Positions 32,501-47,500 of a DNA stretch of 64,000 nucleotides are shown piece after piece (the stretch's first letter is position 1; every line of letters begins with the position of its first letter). The position numbers and the translations under genes were made by a program. The DNA is taken from assembly GCA_946811185.2 (NCBI GenBank), contig OX328096.1, positions 51,536,252 through 51,600,251 of the forward strand, in the 5' to 3' direction. The DNA comes from Hippopus hippopus. Lineage: Eukaryota; Mollusca; Bivalvia; Cardiida; Cardiidae. A model generated the notes under the pieces. It worked only from the letters and a program-made list of their open reading frames with translations. It searched no databases and was not told the DNA's origin.

Positions 32501-35500
32501 ATGGCCATGTTGAAATTTACATATAGCCATTACCAGTTTTCTTATTTTACACGTGTTTGACAGAAACAATAAGTTACATCATCCGTAAACACAAAGTACT
32601 GGAATATCTACGGGATATATATTCAAAACACGGCTTGCCGATATTTTGCTGTCAGCTATATTTTCATGATGACCTTGGTACAGCTAAAATTTAATTTATT
32701 ATTAAACTTCAAATCAAAGAATCAATAGGTAGGTTTCTTTGGAACTTGTTTTTATCCTGGGGGGATAAAAAAGCTAGTAAGTCGGTCTCATTCATGTAAA
32801 ATTTAACACATATAGCTCGTATACATACTAAACGGAAAAAAAAAACGCAGGGTAAACATTTTATAGACTGAAATGAAAACTCTTCAACTGTTTTATTCAA
32901 TACTAAGTTTACTGCTGGGCATAACTTTTTTTTGATAAATGGCCAAAATTTCATTACAATATAACTAGTTGTAGAGTTATTAAACAATATCCCGACGGCA
33001 ACCCCAATATTTTATCGTGAGCGGTTTGGCACTTGTGGCATAAAATGTTTAGCCTGCGTTTCTTTTTCCGATTAGCATATTTAGATTTTCACTTATAATA
33101 GCGAAATCGTAAGATGCAGTTATATGTGATAAACGTATCTAACATTCGTTGGTCTTTAATGTAAAATTCTCGCATAACAGGTTTGCTTACTAACAACTTT
33201 CCAGAATCTTTTAAATCTTTTCAGATGCCAACTTTTGTCACATCCTGCATTTCTTTCTTAAATTGACGAAGAGAGTTTGCTCTATATTCAGCCGTTGTCT
33301 TTAAATCTGTCATACATGTATATTGCAGTACCTTCACAACATTTTCGTCTTCTAGCAACTGTTTCGAATGAATTGACTCCATTCTACGTAGATTGACCAT
33401 TTCGTTTTCGCTTTTAGCAGAAATTATGAAAATGAATACGTGTATGTTAGAGATTTTTTTCCTTCAAAAGTACTCGTAAATTTATATTTGTCCAATTTGT
33501 TCGCCTAAACGGATAAGGGCTTACCCGTGTTGGTTATTTCTAAAAACTGTTTAAGAGATAGAAATTAGTCATGCTCTGTAAAGAAATGGTTCAATGCATC
33601 TGCAAAAGGTATCGACACATATCAGCCTGCGCAATACGCAGGCTGACCTGGATCGAAAAGTGTTGTTTTTGGTATTTTCTTTTGCACGTCAACCCCATCA
33701 TTCAGTTGGTTGTGAGACAAGATTTTAAGGATCCATAATTATGTGATGACCTACTTGGTATAATGCATCACGCAGATGCATTAAACCCCCTTTTGTCAGC
33801 GCGCTATTCAAATTAAAGCAGCAGATCTAAAGTTGATATTTACATGTATTTCATGCAGACTCTCTTGTCGTTTTTTATGAATTTTAAATATCCACAATTT
33901 TACCCTTTCATCGCAGTTGGCAAAACAAGTAACATTCGTTGATGTGGGTAGATCGAAAATCAGACTGTACGTTTTGTGTGTTCTGATCTTGAATCTACAC
34001 CATCGGATACTTGAGTATAAACTATAAACTTAAAGTCCTGTTCATTTGCAGTCTACTGTATTTCGAAAGAAAATGAACTGATTTACATGTAGGTGAAAGG
34101 ATATCGAAGCTACAACTATAAATCTTATGACAGTATGTGAAACCCGTAAGACTCCATCAAATCACAGCCTCTGATGAGAGTGTTTTGTTTGTTTTTCTAT
34201 GGACTGAATTGAAAAAAAAAACCGAAACAAAAAAGTAGACAATTCTGGCGATTTTCAAAAGTTTTCTGGGTATTAGAGCTTGCTTTTGACCAATAAAACA
34301 GCAGGCTTAAGGCCCAAAAACGCTGATCCGACAAACCCTATCTCTAGCCCTTTCCCGATTCTGTTATTTGTTTTGACCAAAAACAAAAGAAGTATATAAA
34401 AATACAACGCCCAACACTTTCATTTATTCCATAATTAGTTTTAATTTCAATCTGGCAATCTTTAAACAGACAGACTTACTCTTACTTAAGTAAACTAAGC
34501 TAAAACACACTTTTTTTAAGATTCAACAATAGAGTAAAACGGGTTTCGCATAGATTTTTTTTTGGTTGGTGGGGCGGGGGGGGGGGGGGTAGAGGCAGAA
34601 TAAACCTTTTCCCAAACAATCTTTTTTTCCAATCCTGAGGAGAAAGACGTTTAAACATGGTGGAAAATTGCAGTTTCTCCATATACAATGTTTTCAATGT
34701 TACAGTTTCATTTCAACGACAAATCCCATCATTTGAGGAATATATAGTTTGTCGTCAACAAATGCTTTAAAAACGAAGTGGTAATTTTTCGTCTGGTAAA
34801 GAAGTACAGGTAAAATCTCCACCCACTACTATACACGATAGGTTTTTTACAACTTTTACTTGTACAATTGACACAACTTCAGAGAAATATACGAAGATAA
34901 AATAAGATTATCTCTGTCAAATTGAATAGAAAACATTGGCGGAAAATTGTCCACCGCCCCTTAAAAAATGTAACATTTTCGAAAAGGGTTTTCTCTGGAC
35001 TTTCTGGTGCATGGGTCATTTGACCCCCTTTAAATGAATAAAAGAAGGTACAGATATATAAAGTTTGGGGGTCATTTTGAAAATTTGAGGGTCAAAGTTC
35101 AAAGAAACTGGTGGTCAAGGAAAACCCTGTCGAACAATGTAGTCTTCAGAGGATTTTTTACCGCCTCACATAGTTTTGAAATCATTGTGTCAAAAGAAAA
35201 AGAATTGCTCGTGACAGATGATTTTTCTTTTTGCCACAGTATATTTCACATGTCTTGGTGTATTAGACTTAAATTTAAGTCTATTGCACACATTTTATAT
35301 ATTTTTTCTTTTTTTTCAAAGTTGTCTGTTTCAAGGAGAATCTGTGCAGTTAAAGCATCAGCTCTCATATAGCAACAACCCGGTATTTGCCACTGGAAAA
35401 CCTTTCTTAATATTCCGTTACCCTTTACTAATCAGTTTGGGTTTTAAAGACCTTGAGAAACGAGAAGGCCTCTGGAAAAAAAGGAGGGAAAAAGAGAAAA

Positions 35501-38500
35501 TGCTGGTTTTCAGCGTTTTCTTTTTTCCAGAATGGTTTCTACCCTTTAAGTGAGAAACCATATTGTATGAGACATACATAATTTGTCGCTTACAAATGCT
35601 TAAAGTAACAATAAAGCCCAAAAGTAAACAAAGCGGGTGTTTAAATGCATTTGAATTCATATCATACCATTAAAAAGTATTGAAATTATCGTGCAGATGA
35701 CAAATTGTCATTGTACGGTCGGTCCAAGTGTTAGTTGCTGACAGAGAAATTAATTTTAAAACTAGGTTAAAACCTGCCAGGTAGCTGTGTCTTTTGTTTA
35801 CTTTTTGCCTGATTTTAAAATGCTTTTTTTCTGCCAGCGACTAACATATGGCCCGACCACACGATAACAGACTGTCATCTCCACAAAATTTTTCATACTT
35901 TTAAATGGTATGATTTAAATTTAAATGTATTATGACACCTGATTTGAAATTTTGGCCTTTGCTGGGCCTTTAAATTTTGACAATACTAGAGTTTTTTTCG
36001 TCTGGTAGAGTTAAACGACCAATGATTATTTAGTTATTTTACAATTCAAATCCTCGACAGGCACTGTAACACCATTTAATATACTCAACAAACAAACACG
36101 AAATCGGTAAAAGGCACCAACTGAAAATCGTAACTGTTCAATTGTAAAAAGAATGATAGAGTTATAAGGATTTAAATGGAAATTTTAAGTCAATAGTATA
36201 AAGCCAAATATTGCCATTTTAAAATTTTTCGAGGGAAAATCAAAAGGCTGGACGTTTCGGACAGTGTAGATGCAAGATCAGCCTTCACAGTCTGCACAAT
36301 CTGATCTTGATCTGCGTTTTCTGCAGAGGTGCGTTGAGTCCCACTTAGCAGCTAAAGCGGATTAAGAAGGCAACGCTCTCTACGTTCAGTATCATAAATA
36401 ATGTTTTGTGCTCTCAAAGTGGCAAATTATACAGGCACCAAAACATTGGTTTTGACAAAGAATCGCTGATTTTACTAGGATAATAAGTATTTCCTCTTTT
36501 ATCTAGAATTTTGATATCTCAACCCGAATCGATCCCGCTAACTTTTTACAACCATGAGCCAAGCTTGCTGAAAAGTTATGCCTTATCCTGCTAAATAACT
36601 TAAATGAAACGTTGAAGCCGATAGTAAAAAAAACCCAAATGTTGCTATTTCAAAGTTATGCAGAGTGGGGAAATATCTCCTTATAGGACAGTGTAGATCA
36701 AAGATTAGACTGCACCTTCTGTGCAGTCTGATCTTGATCTACACTGTCCGCAAAAGGTCCTTGAGTTGCACATAGCAGCCTAAGAGTTAAGGTGTATGGA
36801 ATTCACTGGACAAAAATTTAAGTAGCTTCTTTGGCTAGTGAAGATTATGACAAGAATCTGCAGATTTGTCTATGTAGCGTTAAACGCCGTTTTCAACATT
36901 ATATCAGTCATATCCTAGCGGCCAGAGCACCTATCCATGCTTTCCATGAGCTCCGTTTTACAAGGACTTCGCTAAGTTTTCTTCCCAAACCACAGGCTGC
37001 TTTCCCACAGAACGTTCAGTTTGATTTTGAAACTTGGCAGCCAAATATTATGTGAGATAATCAGGCACTTAACAGCCTTAACAGGGAAATATCTGAATCT
37101 TTAATCAGATTATATTTCTAGCTGATGACAAATTTCTTTCGCCTTGCATTTGACCACTTTTAAAGTCATTGTGAAAAGCAGAAATATTTGGATGTAACGG
37201 GTAACTCTCCTTTAGCCAAATAGTTTTTAACATTTAGGTATTATCAAACCATGGTTACTGATACTGAGCCCTTTACCAAACAATCTCGTGTTTAAACGAC
37301 CTCGAAGGTGAGTTTTTGACAAAAATGCTGGTAATCACCATTTTTTCCCTGTCCCACATTTTTATCTACCCTTTCAAACATAGTTGTCATCATTTGAGTG
37401 ACATGAAATTTTTCGTCTGAACGGCTTTCAACCTAGACGAGTCTACAATTTTGTCGTTTGGTTCAGAGTTTAAAGCTGTTTTTCAAAGTTGGCTGTTACA
37501 ACTGTGTTTTATGAAGCAGCGGTTTGAAAAGTTCATCTCATTTACTTTATTTATCAAATAAAATAAAATGCTTAACCAGCTTCAGACCTAGAAAATAAAC
37601 GAGGAAATAGATATGTACCTAAAAAGGCGGTTGCAGATATAGCTCCCTTTCGCAGAGCGACCATAATTGTGATACCAGTTTCCAGAAAAGGGGTGGAAAA
37701 GTCCATGGCTGTAGCACGTTGTTGATTGATTTTGATAGATGTGATTACCATATCGGCTTTCTTTAACAGCATTTCTTTGATGAGCCCTGTCCATTCTCCG
37801 TCGTCCTGTATAGTGAATATAAGTAATTGAGCCATGCTCTGTGAAAAGAGGGCTTAATGCATCTGCAAAAAGTATCGACCCATGTGAGCCTACGCAGTCC
37901 ACGCAGGCTGACATGGGTCGGAACTTTTTTTCTTTTTGTCAATTGTTTGCATGTCAAGGTACCAGTCTAACTCATAATTCAGTCGTTTGTTAGACAAAAT
38001 AGATTTTGTGGATGCATGATTATGTGATGACTTGATTGGTACTTGACTTGAAAGACAGACAGACCCACCGAAGAAGAATAAAAGAAAGACAAAAAGAAAT
38101 AAATAAATAAAGAAATAAATATAGAAAGAAAGAAATACAGAAAGAAATACAGGAAGAAAGAAAGAAAGAAAGAAAGAAAGGAAGAAAGGAAGGAAGGAAG
38201 GAAGGAAGGAAGGAAGGAAGGAAGGAAGGAAGGAAGGAAGGAAGGAAGGAAGGAAGGAAGGAAGATTTGTAAATTTAAATGAAATAAGGTAAACCATGTA
38301 TACAATCGACGCTGAAATCACCCGTGACTTTTTTCTCGACCAAGCAAACAATTTAAAATCTCAATACCTGCCACCTGTCTCTCTATCTGTATGTTTGTTG
38401 TTTTTTTCTCGTTAAATTTTACAACCGGGCATGGTATAAACGTGTTTGAAAGCTACTTACTTTTTCGATTCCCCACTCTCCGTCTTCCACTTCATACATT

Positions 38501-41500
38501 TCAAAATCAAAGTTCATCCTACGACTTAGAATTTCCAGTAGATCCACACAAAGTCCGGTACAACAGTAATCTATCATACCTTTGCTGTTGACAGTATAGT
38601 TTCCCCTGAAAGTATACCAAATCCATATTTCATATCCATAATTATGCCGCTTGATTTATTTCATAAATTAAATTGATATCACTACTTAGCAGAAAAGAAC
38701 GCGCAAATACATTACCTGTAATAGCGTCGTTTTACAACATATTGGGCAGTGTAGTTCAAAGGTCAGACTATGCGTTACGGATCTTGATAAGAAAGATAGA
38801 CAGGATATTCATGCTAACTTTGAAGGGAAAAGAGAGAGAGAGAACCGCCCTTTCGTTTGGGGATAGATTGTTGATACATGACCATGATGCATTAAGATGA
38901 TAAATTTAATGCTCATTGTAGATTGATGTCTGTCCATGTATTAAGAACTAAGAATAATTTTTTTCTGTGTTGATTGTTGTTTGTAATATTATCAATTTTG
39001 AGTGAAAGCGATCGTGACGCGGTCTTACGATAAAAATAATTTTACAAGAACAATAACAACACAGCTTTATACTGCTAAGTATTGGCTTTGCAGGAAGAAA
39101 AAGACAAACTGCTTGGTAAATTCAGTTGATATGAAAGACTAAAACATTGGAAACATAGCAATTTCGTGGCTAAATGCCTTACGAAAGACATACTTTATGT
39201 ACTGAGTAGCATTTTGTCGTCTGCAATTACTTTCAGTTTGAACAAGGCTAAAATTTGTCTTCTGGTAAAGATTTAAATTGTTAAGACTTGTATATGCTAC
39301 ATGCACATCTTCTACCGCAGATGTCACAGTAAGAACGTCAGGGACTGTATGTGCCATCGAGAATGACAGATCTTGTAGAGCACATTTGGTAACCTTAAGG
39401 TTTATTTTCCTGCATTGTGCACTGCATGTCCTTTAACAAACACGTACTTTCTGTAAAACAAAACCACAGAATTTAGCTAAAATATGACAGCAAATCTTTG
39501 TGGACTGTCAGGTGTAATTATAGTCACATCGTTTGCCCAATAGAATACGTCAGTTTTGACACCAAGAAGAAAACACTCAGATTTCCGGGCTGGGTCAAAA
39601 TCTGTTCCAGGATTCGAGAAAGAATAGCAACGCGAATATTCGAAAAAAAAAAAGTCTAAATGGTGTCTACGTCCATAAATTCATAGTCTATATCCACTTA
39701 TTTATAACCATGCATAATATGTAAACTAAGGAGACTCTTGTCAATACGCCAGTTAAAGCATCTCCTTCCTATAAGAACATGTAATGAAGTAAATAGCTAC
39801 ACCACCACCATCACAACAACAACAACAACAACAACAACAACATTCCTGCTAACTACTAACAAGTAAAACATCGCTTAGAAGGAGAATCTGCTTCTACTTT
39901 TTCCCAAATGGTTTCAAATTTATTTTGAAGCAAGATTAAAGAAGTCGTCTGCAGGTAGCGCATCGTGTTATGTTCTTTATTCTGTCTCTTTTTTTCCTTT
40001 TTGGGATAATATGCTACTAAATGTGCAGGGTGCTGATGACGGAAAGAACTGGTTTACTAGATCGAGGACGAGGAAAAAAAAGGCTAAGTAAATAAACCCT
40101 GTTACGATCTTCTAAATTAAAATCGCTAAAACAAATTAACTGTAGAAAATGAAATTCGCTTGCTCAAGCAGTCGGTAAATCGTGATTCCTGATAGAACAA
40201 ATATTTGCGCTGTTTTTTATGCATTGGAACTAGCTTTTTGCAGAGAATCAATTTCAATTTTCATGCTGTAATCAAAATCGTCCGTGTTTTTCCCCGCCAC
40301 GCATGCGTGTTCAGTAATTGGTAATACGTTTTGCATCAAGTATCGTAATGGTTCACTGTTTCTGGGACACTACAGAAATTCTATCCTTGCAGTCTTTGAC
40401 AATATCTCTATTATTTCTTACCCTCAACTGACTGAATTTTACAGACCGACCAAAAACTGCACATAAGCATGTCACAAATCTTACGTAGAGGCAATTTTTT
40501 TCGGAAAATGAAAATGTCATTGTTCGGTTAAAGTTTAGGAACATCTTTAGAAAAGGATTACCTGCATGCAAGTTTTTGTTGCATTTCCTCGTTTTTTTTT
40601 CAACAATACTAAGAAAAAAAAAAAATGAAAAACATTCACATCTTTTCTCTTTAGTGTCAACAAGTCTTCTACTGGATTTAGATTGGTCTAACCATAGTTT
40701 AAAGTAATTGGTAAAAGGAAAAACACCTTAGAGAGATGTCGAGAACTTTTTTAAAGATTACATCTGTTAAGCGAAGGGCTGAACATTTAGGCGCCAACTT
40801 AAAGTGTTCTAATCAGTTGGTGAAAAGACCCTGAAACCCCAACCTCAAGGATTCTTGGGTTAACCTATCTGTCACAATGTTGCATACTGTAGATCAATAC
40901 CACATAACATGTTCTATAGTCTAATCTAAATCTACATTTTCCCAAAAGAACCTACGCCCCAACTGAAATACAGTACATGTAATTGACTTCTATGTGTCAA
41001 CCGTATGTGTAATAACGAGTTAACCCTTTACCACACAATCACGTGTTTTGACCTGAGAAAGAAGGCTTTTGAAAACACTGTGGAAAAAGGAGAAAATGCT
41101 GGTTACCAGCATTTTCTCCTTTTCCCACGTTTTCTACCATTCAACAGACAAATCCCATTGTTTGAGTCATATGTGATATGTCGTCTGCAACTGCTTTCAA
41201 TTTGGACAATTCTAAAATTTTTGCCGTTGGTAATGTGTTAAACACGGAGGTGTTTGAAAGTCAATATGCGCGCGTTAAATGTGATCTTAGCCAGGACTTT
41301 TTCGAGAGAAACTTGATTCGGTAATTATTTGCGTGACATTGTGACAAGCCGGAGCCCTGCGAAACACTACAGCATTATCTTGTCAAATGGATTTCACAAG
41401 TTTCTTTTAAAAGAAAAAAAAATATTTAATCACATAGTTGTAAAACTAACAAAGCTATTAGAGTTTTTTGTTTTCCCAGAGAAAAATATCATTTTCCGAA

Positions 41501-44500
41501 ATAGCAAGAATTTGTTGTTGTGTTATTTCATTTTGTTACGTTAGTGATTAGAAGTGCCAAAATAGAATTGTTAGTTTTGAATTATCAAATCCATGAATAA
41601 GTTCGAGATAATTGAGCCACACTCTGGCAAAAGAGGGCTTAATGCATCTCCGTGATGCATGATACCAATTGAGTCATCACACAATTATGAATGTATAAAA
41701 TCCATTTTGTCTAACAACCTTCTGAACCATTAGGTAGTATGGTCCTTTGACTGCGCAGGCTGACCTGAATCTATACTTTTTGCAGATGCATTAAGCCCCT
41801 TTTAACAGAGCATGGCTCATATATATATATTAGCACCAACCAGTGTAAATATGGATCTAATGGCCCAGACAGAACGCCTCTGATGAATCCGCTGCCTAGT
41901 CCTGAGCTGCTCTCTAAGACTGAATTTAGAATGATTGGTGATTACAACCAAGAATACGAGCAACAACAACGTGCACACCATAAAGATGAAAAAGCCCATG
42001 TAGTTGGTCAAATACAGCAAATAATCCAAGTAAATTAAGTAGGACAGCGTCGGCAGTTGTTATATTGACAACACCAACTGTCAAGATTGCCGACTACGTT
42101 TTTCGGTATACTTACGGTAAGTCTGGATTGTTGTTTTTGTACAGTTTACAAGGCACTGCATGTAAGCGACACCTGCCTGTTTCGAACTCTGGCGGTTCGT
42201 ATATTATATATGGTAACTCCTGCAAGGAGTGAAAGAAACAATCGTAAGATACTCATTCAATTATTTCTTTGTGAATTAGCTCTGAAGTTTTCTGGTTAAG
42301 TTTAGTGGTCTTACATTTAAGAGAATCGGCCTTTAGATGCTTTTATTCACACAATGTTGGTCCAAATTAAGACTGCACAGAACATACAGTGTGATTTTGG
42401 ATCTACAGTGCCCGATATTTTGTGACATACTTTCATTTGATAAAGCACTTACAAAGTTACTAGGGAAAAGATGTTTGAACTTAACTTAAACCTTGGCGAT
42501 TGCAAACAGACTTCTAGTACTTTATAATGGCGGATGTTTGTACCAGGCTCTGAGGAATCACAAACGATACAAAAGAAATGCACATCTAGAAATACACGTC
42601 ACAGTGGGCATATTCACTAACTAGTCTAGACCTTATTTTAAAGACTAGGTAGCTGATTGGTGGAGACTGTCCGTCTCAGTCAACCGATACCTGGTCTTTG
42701 AAATAAAAACATATATAATTTAGAAGAACTATCTGATATTTCACTGCGCAAAAAGAGTAAAACAAAACAGATGAAAAATATCGGTTCAGGCTTAATAAAA
42801 ATTAAATGCTGATATTACTTTCATTTTGTTCAAAACTTACTTTTAAAGTAACGATTCGGAAGAACCGCTTCTCTGGTTTACCTCTCGGCGGGGAAACTGC
42901 ATGACCTGGCCAAACTATCTCGTCCATCTCGACTCGCATTTCAAACTCACTTTCGGTTTTCACCGGCAGTATATTGCCGACCTGCAAAATACACATCAGA
43001 TCGTGTGTGTAAAGTGTAAGTTCAACTTTTTCATTCTGCTTGCAAAAGCGGGCGAGTTTTTATGATTATTTTTCTATGTTGAACTCTACTTAAATTTACT
43101 GAAACTAATGAGCACAGAAAATATTTTTTTTTCTTTTTTTGCCTGAGCCCTTTTAATTTTTAAAAGGAATTAAAGACGATGCTGACAGGAATCTCAAATC
43201 TATCATAGATGGGCCTAAGTCAGTTTTACTGGCTAGATACCTTGCACATTGGGAAATAGAATGTAGGACTATATATCGTTCCCTTTGGAAAACTTCAGTA
43301 GTATATTTCTTACTCACATGAGTCCAGGTATTCATTCGCCTGCGTGACGGTCGTCGACTCGAACTCGGCATTGGTCGTACATTGTAAACTTGTAAAGCAA
43401 CTTTCTCAATGATACCATTTTCGGTAAACTTTACCGGTGGATCTGTTAATTCTGCCGATCGCATTGCCCTGGAAAGATAAGTAAAAATATTGTCTGTTAG
43501 ATTGTGGTTCAACGTCTTTTTTAAAAACTATCTCAGAAATTTCGTTGCTGCCAAGCGTTTTTGAACCATTGTAACGCGCAAAAGTCTATTCAAGACTAGG
43601 GCTGTTTAGCACACAATTGGTCGATCATCGAACACCGTTACTCAAAATAGCAAATTTGTGAAACGCCTCTGAACTAAAAGTCAATAATCTTTGGAGAGAG
43701 TTCTGGCCGAGCTGAGATTCACGCTCACATTTCCCAGATTACTAGACTTGTTCGTTACCTCTGAGCTGCTGGGACTCTGCAAGTTGAACAAGAGCGGCAA
43801 ATAGTCGCATGATACGCCCGTCCCACCACCAGTTGTCGAGGGGGGATAATAATCGTAAAGGGCAGGTAGGGGAAAGTAGTAGTGCAGCAGAAATCATGTA
43901 AGTGATTGAAATATGCATGAATGTCTCCTCTAATGTTAAGGAAACATGCATATAAAGTTTCAGGTCATTCCAACATGAAAAGACAAAGTTATATTGTAGA
44001 GAAGCATGAAAAGCTGTAAAAAAAATAATGAATAGGGAATAACTCCAAAATGGCATTAGGTAAGGTTAGGGCTCCAGTGCAGTGCACTTTTCGTAACTGC
44101 AACAAACATGTTTACCAAGTCTCAAGTCAATTTGACTTGAGGTGACAAAGTTCCGTTCCGGGCAAGCAAGAAATACAGTAAAAATGAAGATCAAAGTGGA
44201 ATTACTCAAAATATGCGCTAGGTAGAGTTATTGTTCTTGCTCACTGTACTCCGAAATATTGCAACAAACACGCATGCCAATTTTGAAGTCGTTCTGAGTT
44301 GAAGTGACAAAGTTATATTCCGGACAAGCACTAAATACTGTAAAAATGACGATCAAAGGGAAATAACTCAAAGACAGCACGAGGTAGAGTTACAATTCTT
44401 GCGCACTGCACTTCCAAATATTGCAACAAATAAGCATACCATAGTTCAAGCCATTCCTACTTAAGATGACAAAGTTATGCTCCGGACAAGCAAAAAATTC

Positions 44501-47500
44501 TATAAAAATGAAGATCTAAGGGGGGATAACTCAAAATTCGTGCTAGGAAGAGTTATGGTTCTTGTGCACTGCACTCCGTAATTTTTCAACAATCATGCAT
44601 ACCATATTTGAAGATGTTCAGACTAGAGATGACAAAGTTATATTCCGGACAAGCAGAAAATGCTGTAAAAATGACGATCAAAGGGAAATAACTCAAAGAC
44701 AGCATGAGGTAGAGTTATGGTTCTTTCGCACTGCACTCCGTATTATTGCAACAAACACAAATGCCAAGTTTCAAGTCAATCGGACAAAGTTATGCTCCGG
44801 ACAAAGAACTGGACGCCGCCCGCCCGCCCGGACGCGCGTACGCCATGGGTGATCCTATAATACGTCCCGTCTTCGACGGGCGTATAAAAATTGATCATCA
44901 TGATATATTTCTCCTTTACAAATGTAAATATCGAAGTACCACAGAGGTCACAATATGTTCGCATCGATTAGCAGATTATTCCCTTTAGGAAAATAGAGCT
45001 GGCAGTTTTGAAATGTGCACTGTTTGCATATACCTGATGTACCAGGAAAAAGCAGCCATAATGTCTAATTTTCCTTCCTATAGTATAATGTATATATCAG
45101 AAACTTGGTAAATTGGCATTTATAACTGAAAGCCCACACACCTGACATTTAATAAAAACTCGTACTAATTAAACAAAGTACAAATAAAACATTTAATCCC
45201 TCTAAAATCATTTAAAGATGACCGCAAATACGTTTGCAGGTATGAATTAAATAACAGAATAGCAATCCGAAAAAAAAAATAAGATTTGTAATTGGATGAA
45301 ACGTCACAGCTTACACTGAATATAAAGTGAAAGGAAAATGAAGCTCCCCGGCGATTTATTGGTTCGTGCGTCTGTTAATCAACAAACAAATGCTCTGACA
45401 AAAAGGGGTTTATTGCATCTGCAAAAAGTATCGACTCATGTCAGCCTGCGCATTCCACGCAGGCTGACATGGGTTGATTTTTTTTTTTTGCGATTTGTAT
45501 CAAACTCAAAACCGCAGCGCTATTGCACCGTTTAATTAAAGTGATTCCGTCTAATCCTGTATATTCGAATGATTATACATTCATGAGTCATTCACTGTGA
45601 AAAGGTAGTCCAAAACATCTATATAAGCCGCTGCGCAGTCCGCACATGTCGAAGGAACATTGTACTGCATGATTTGTAGTACGTAGAAACAAGTCATACC
45701 TGTATAACTGTTCCCCTTCCTTCCAGAACTCCTGGATGGTAGAGTTACAGGAACTTGTGGGATACATTTTTAGGCGCCTAAGAACTTCCGGTGTTTGGGC
45801 AAGTTTTTCAAGGCCTTGTGCCCATATCTTTAAAGACGTTGTCATCGTTTCAACTATTTTCTCTTGTGTATCATTGTAGGATATACCTGTATAAACAGAA
45901 TATTTTTAACCATTGCAATGTCGAGAATTTTTAAGAAATAATATTAACACCTTAGCTTTGCAGAGGAAATTTTTCGTTTTGTAGCGAACTGTCTTCAAAA
46001 AGCTCATAGTAAAGATAAAATTACGTTTACGAGGGTAGTCCCAAAACAGCGTATGATCAGGAAATATGGCCTGCAACACGCGAAAAGGGGCACTCGGACA
46101 TTTGCGTAAAGCGTCCTCTCGGATCAACCTGCGCAGTCCGCGCAGGCTAATCCGAAACGGCACTTTCCGTTTTTATGTAATTTTCTGTTTTGCACATGTC
46201 TACTGAAGGACAAAATCTAATGCAGCCGTAAAGTGCCGTCTCGGATTAGCCTGCGCGGACTGCGCAGGCTGATCCGAGACGACACTTTACGCAAATGTCC
46301 GAATGCCCCTTTTCGCGTGTTGCAGGCCAATTATTATAAAAATGTTGTGGTTAAGGGGTTAAAGTATTACTCGACATATTCTGCTCCTAAACAAGAAAGT
46401 AGTATTATCAACCGTAACAACAGTATTTTGTTTGTCCCGATTCCTTCGATATTAATGTAAATGCATTTCTTCAAAACTGATTATTATTTATAGTGTGTAA
46501 GTTGAAAATATTTGGACTATTTTAGGCATTTGAATTTCTTCTTTTACGAGTCATCCCGCGATGGTTTGGGATTAGAGATACATGTATATACTTTCATGTA
46601 CTAACAGTACAATGTGTTAAACGATCGTGTTTCATTGCATTCAAACTATCACAATCAGTCGAAGAAACATTTCTTGATACAGATAAAATATTGTTTTCTA
46701 CTTTGCTGAAAAAAGAATTCTAGAACTGGATTTCACTTGCTAGAAGATCCCTATTCTGTACAAAAACAGAGAGAATCTCTATCCTCAAAATTTTAGGATT
46801 GTACAGATTGTTCAGAACATATACATTTTTAAAAGTTGATCTATAAATAGCACAAAATTTTTTGCTGTTTCATACCGAGAGAACCGATTGGATATGATCT
46901 TGAGGCCCTTGGACGGGTACCAAATATTCCACCAATAGAATTGGACGTAAGTAGCCACATGTATTTCTGCCCAGTGAGCTCCATGTCTTTAGCTTCGTCT
47001 AGTATATCTTTGGCATGAGAACTCCTGGAATGTAACAATAAAGAAAGTTAATTATTTGATTAAAATCCTGTAAATACTCGTAGGAGTATACGTAGTACCA
47101 ATGCTGGCACAATGCACGTGAAATGGAATATTCTGTACCTCTTCAACCTGATTGGGTCTTAATTAACCATTAACATAGAGCTTTCTGCCATAAGCTGTTA
47201 ACGCACACGACCATGTCTTTGAGGACTTGAAAACATTGTGGGAAAAGGAAAAAAAAGCTGGTTACCATTTTCTTATTTTCCTACAAGATTTTAAATCCAT
47301 TCACAGACGATGACCCTAATTTGAGCCACATTAAATTTGTCGTCTGCAAATGCTCACAATATTGACCAGTCTAAAATTTTGTCGCATGGTAAAGTGTTTA
47401 GACTCATGTTTTTGATACTATTTTATAACGATAAAGGATGCATTGCGGAAACATGAATGATTGAATGAAGGCCCTTCTGTACATCGAACTAACCCTGCAT

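Larger units (their letters stand above)
32266..37618. other. NMDAR2 intron 10 (5.4 kb)
   Basis: Contents: MITE-3 at 33567-33810, MITE-2 hairpin at about 33950-34010, poly-G tract at 34572-34589, MITE-1 at about 34600-34805 and 35415-35590, an inverted-repeat element at about 35650-35935, MITE-2 at about 36180-36366 and 36581-36788, SINE in reverse at 36868-37030 and MITE-1 at about 37265-37475. No third M1-like exon was found. Confidence 0.5.

Noticed and set aside
37890..38351. Long open frames on the - strand rich in Pro-Ser-Phe-Leu
   Set aside because: They are translations of the GGAA/GAAA microsatellite, which has no stops in any frame.
39139..39450. Candidate for the missing S1 exon of NMDAR2 (acceptor tgttttacag, then [15 protein letters not shown])
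   Set aside because: It lacks the Cys pattern and stops early. The exon at 42116-42219 has exact phases and the conserved E-x-P...C...VPC block.
43742..44056. 104-codon open frame on the - strand
   Set aside because: Lies within the 5' part of pearl-like element C; composition follows the repeat.
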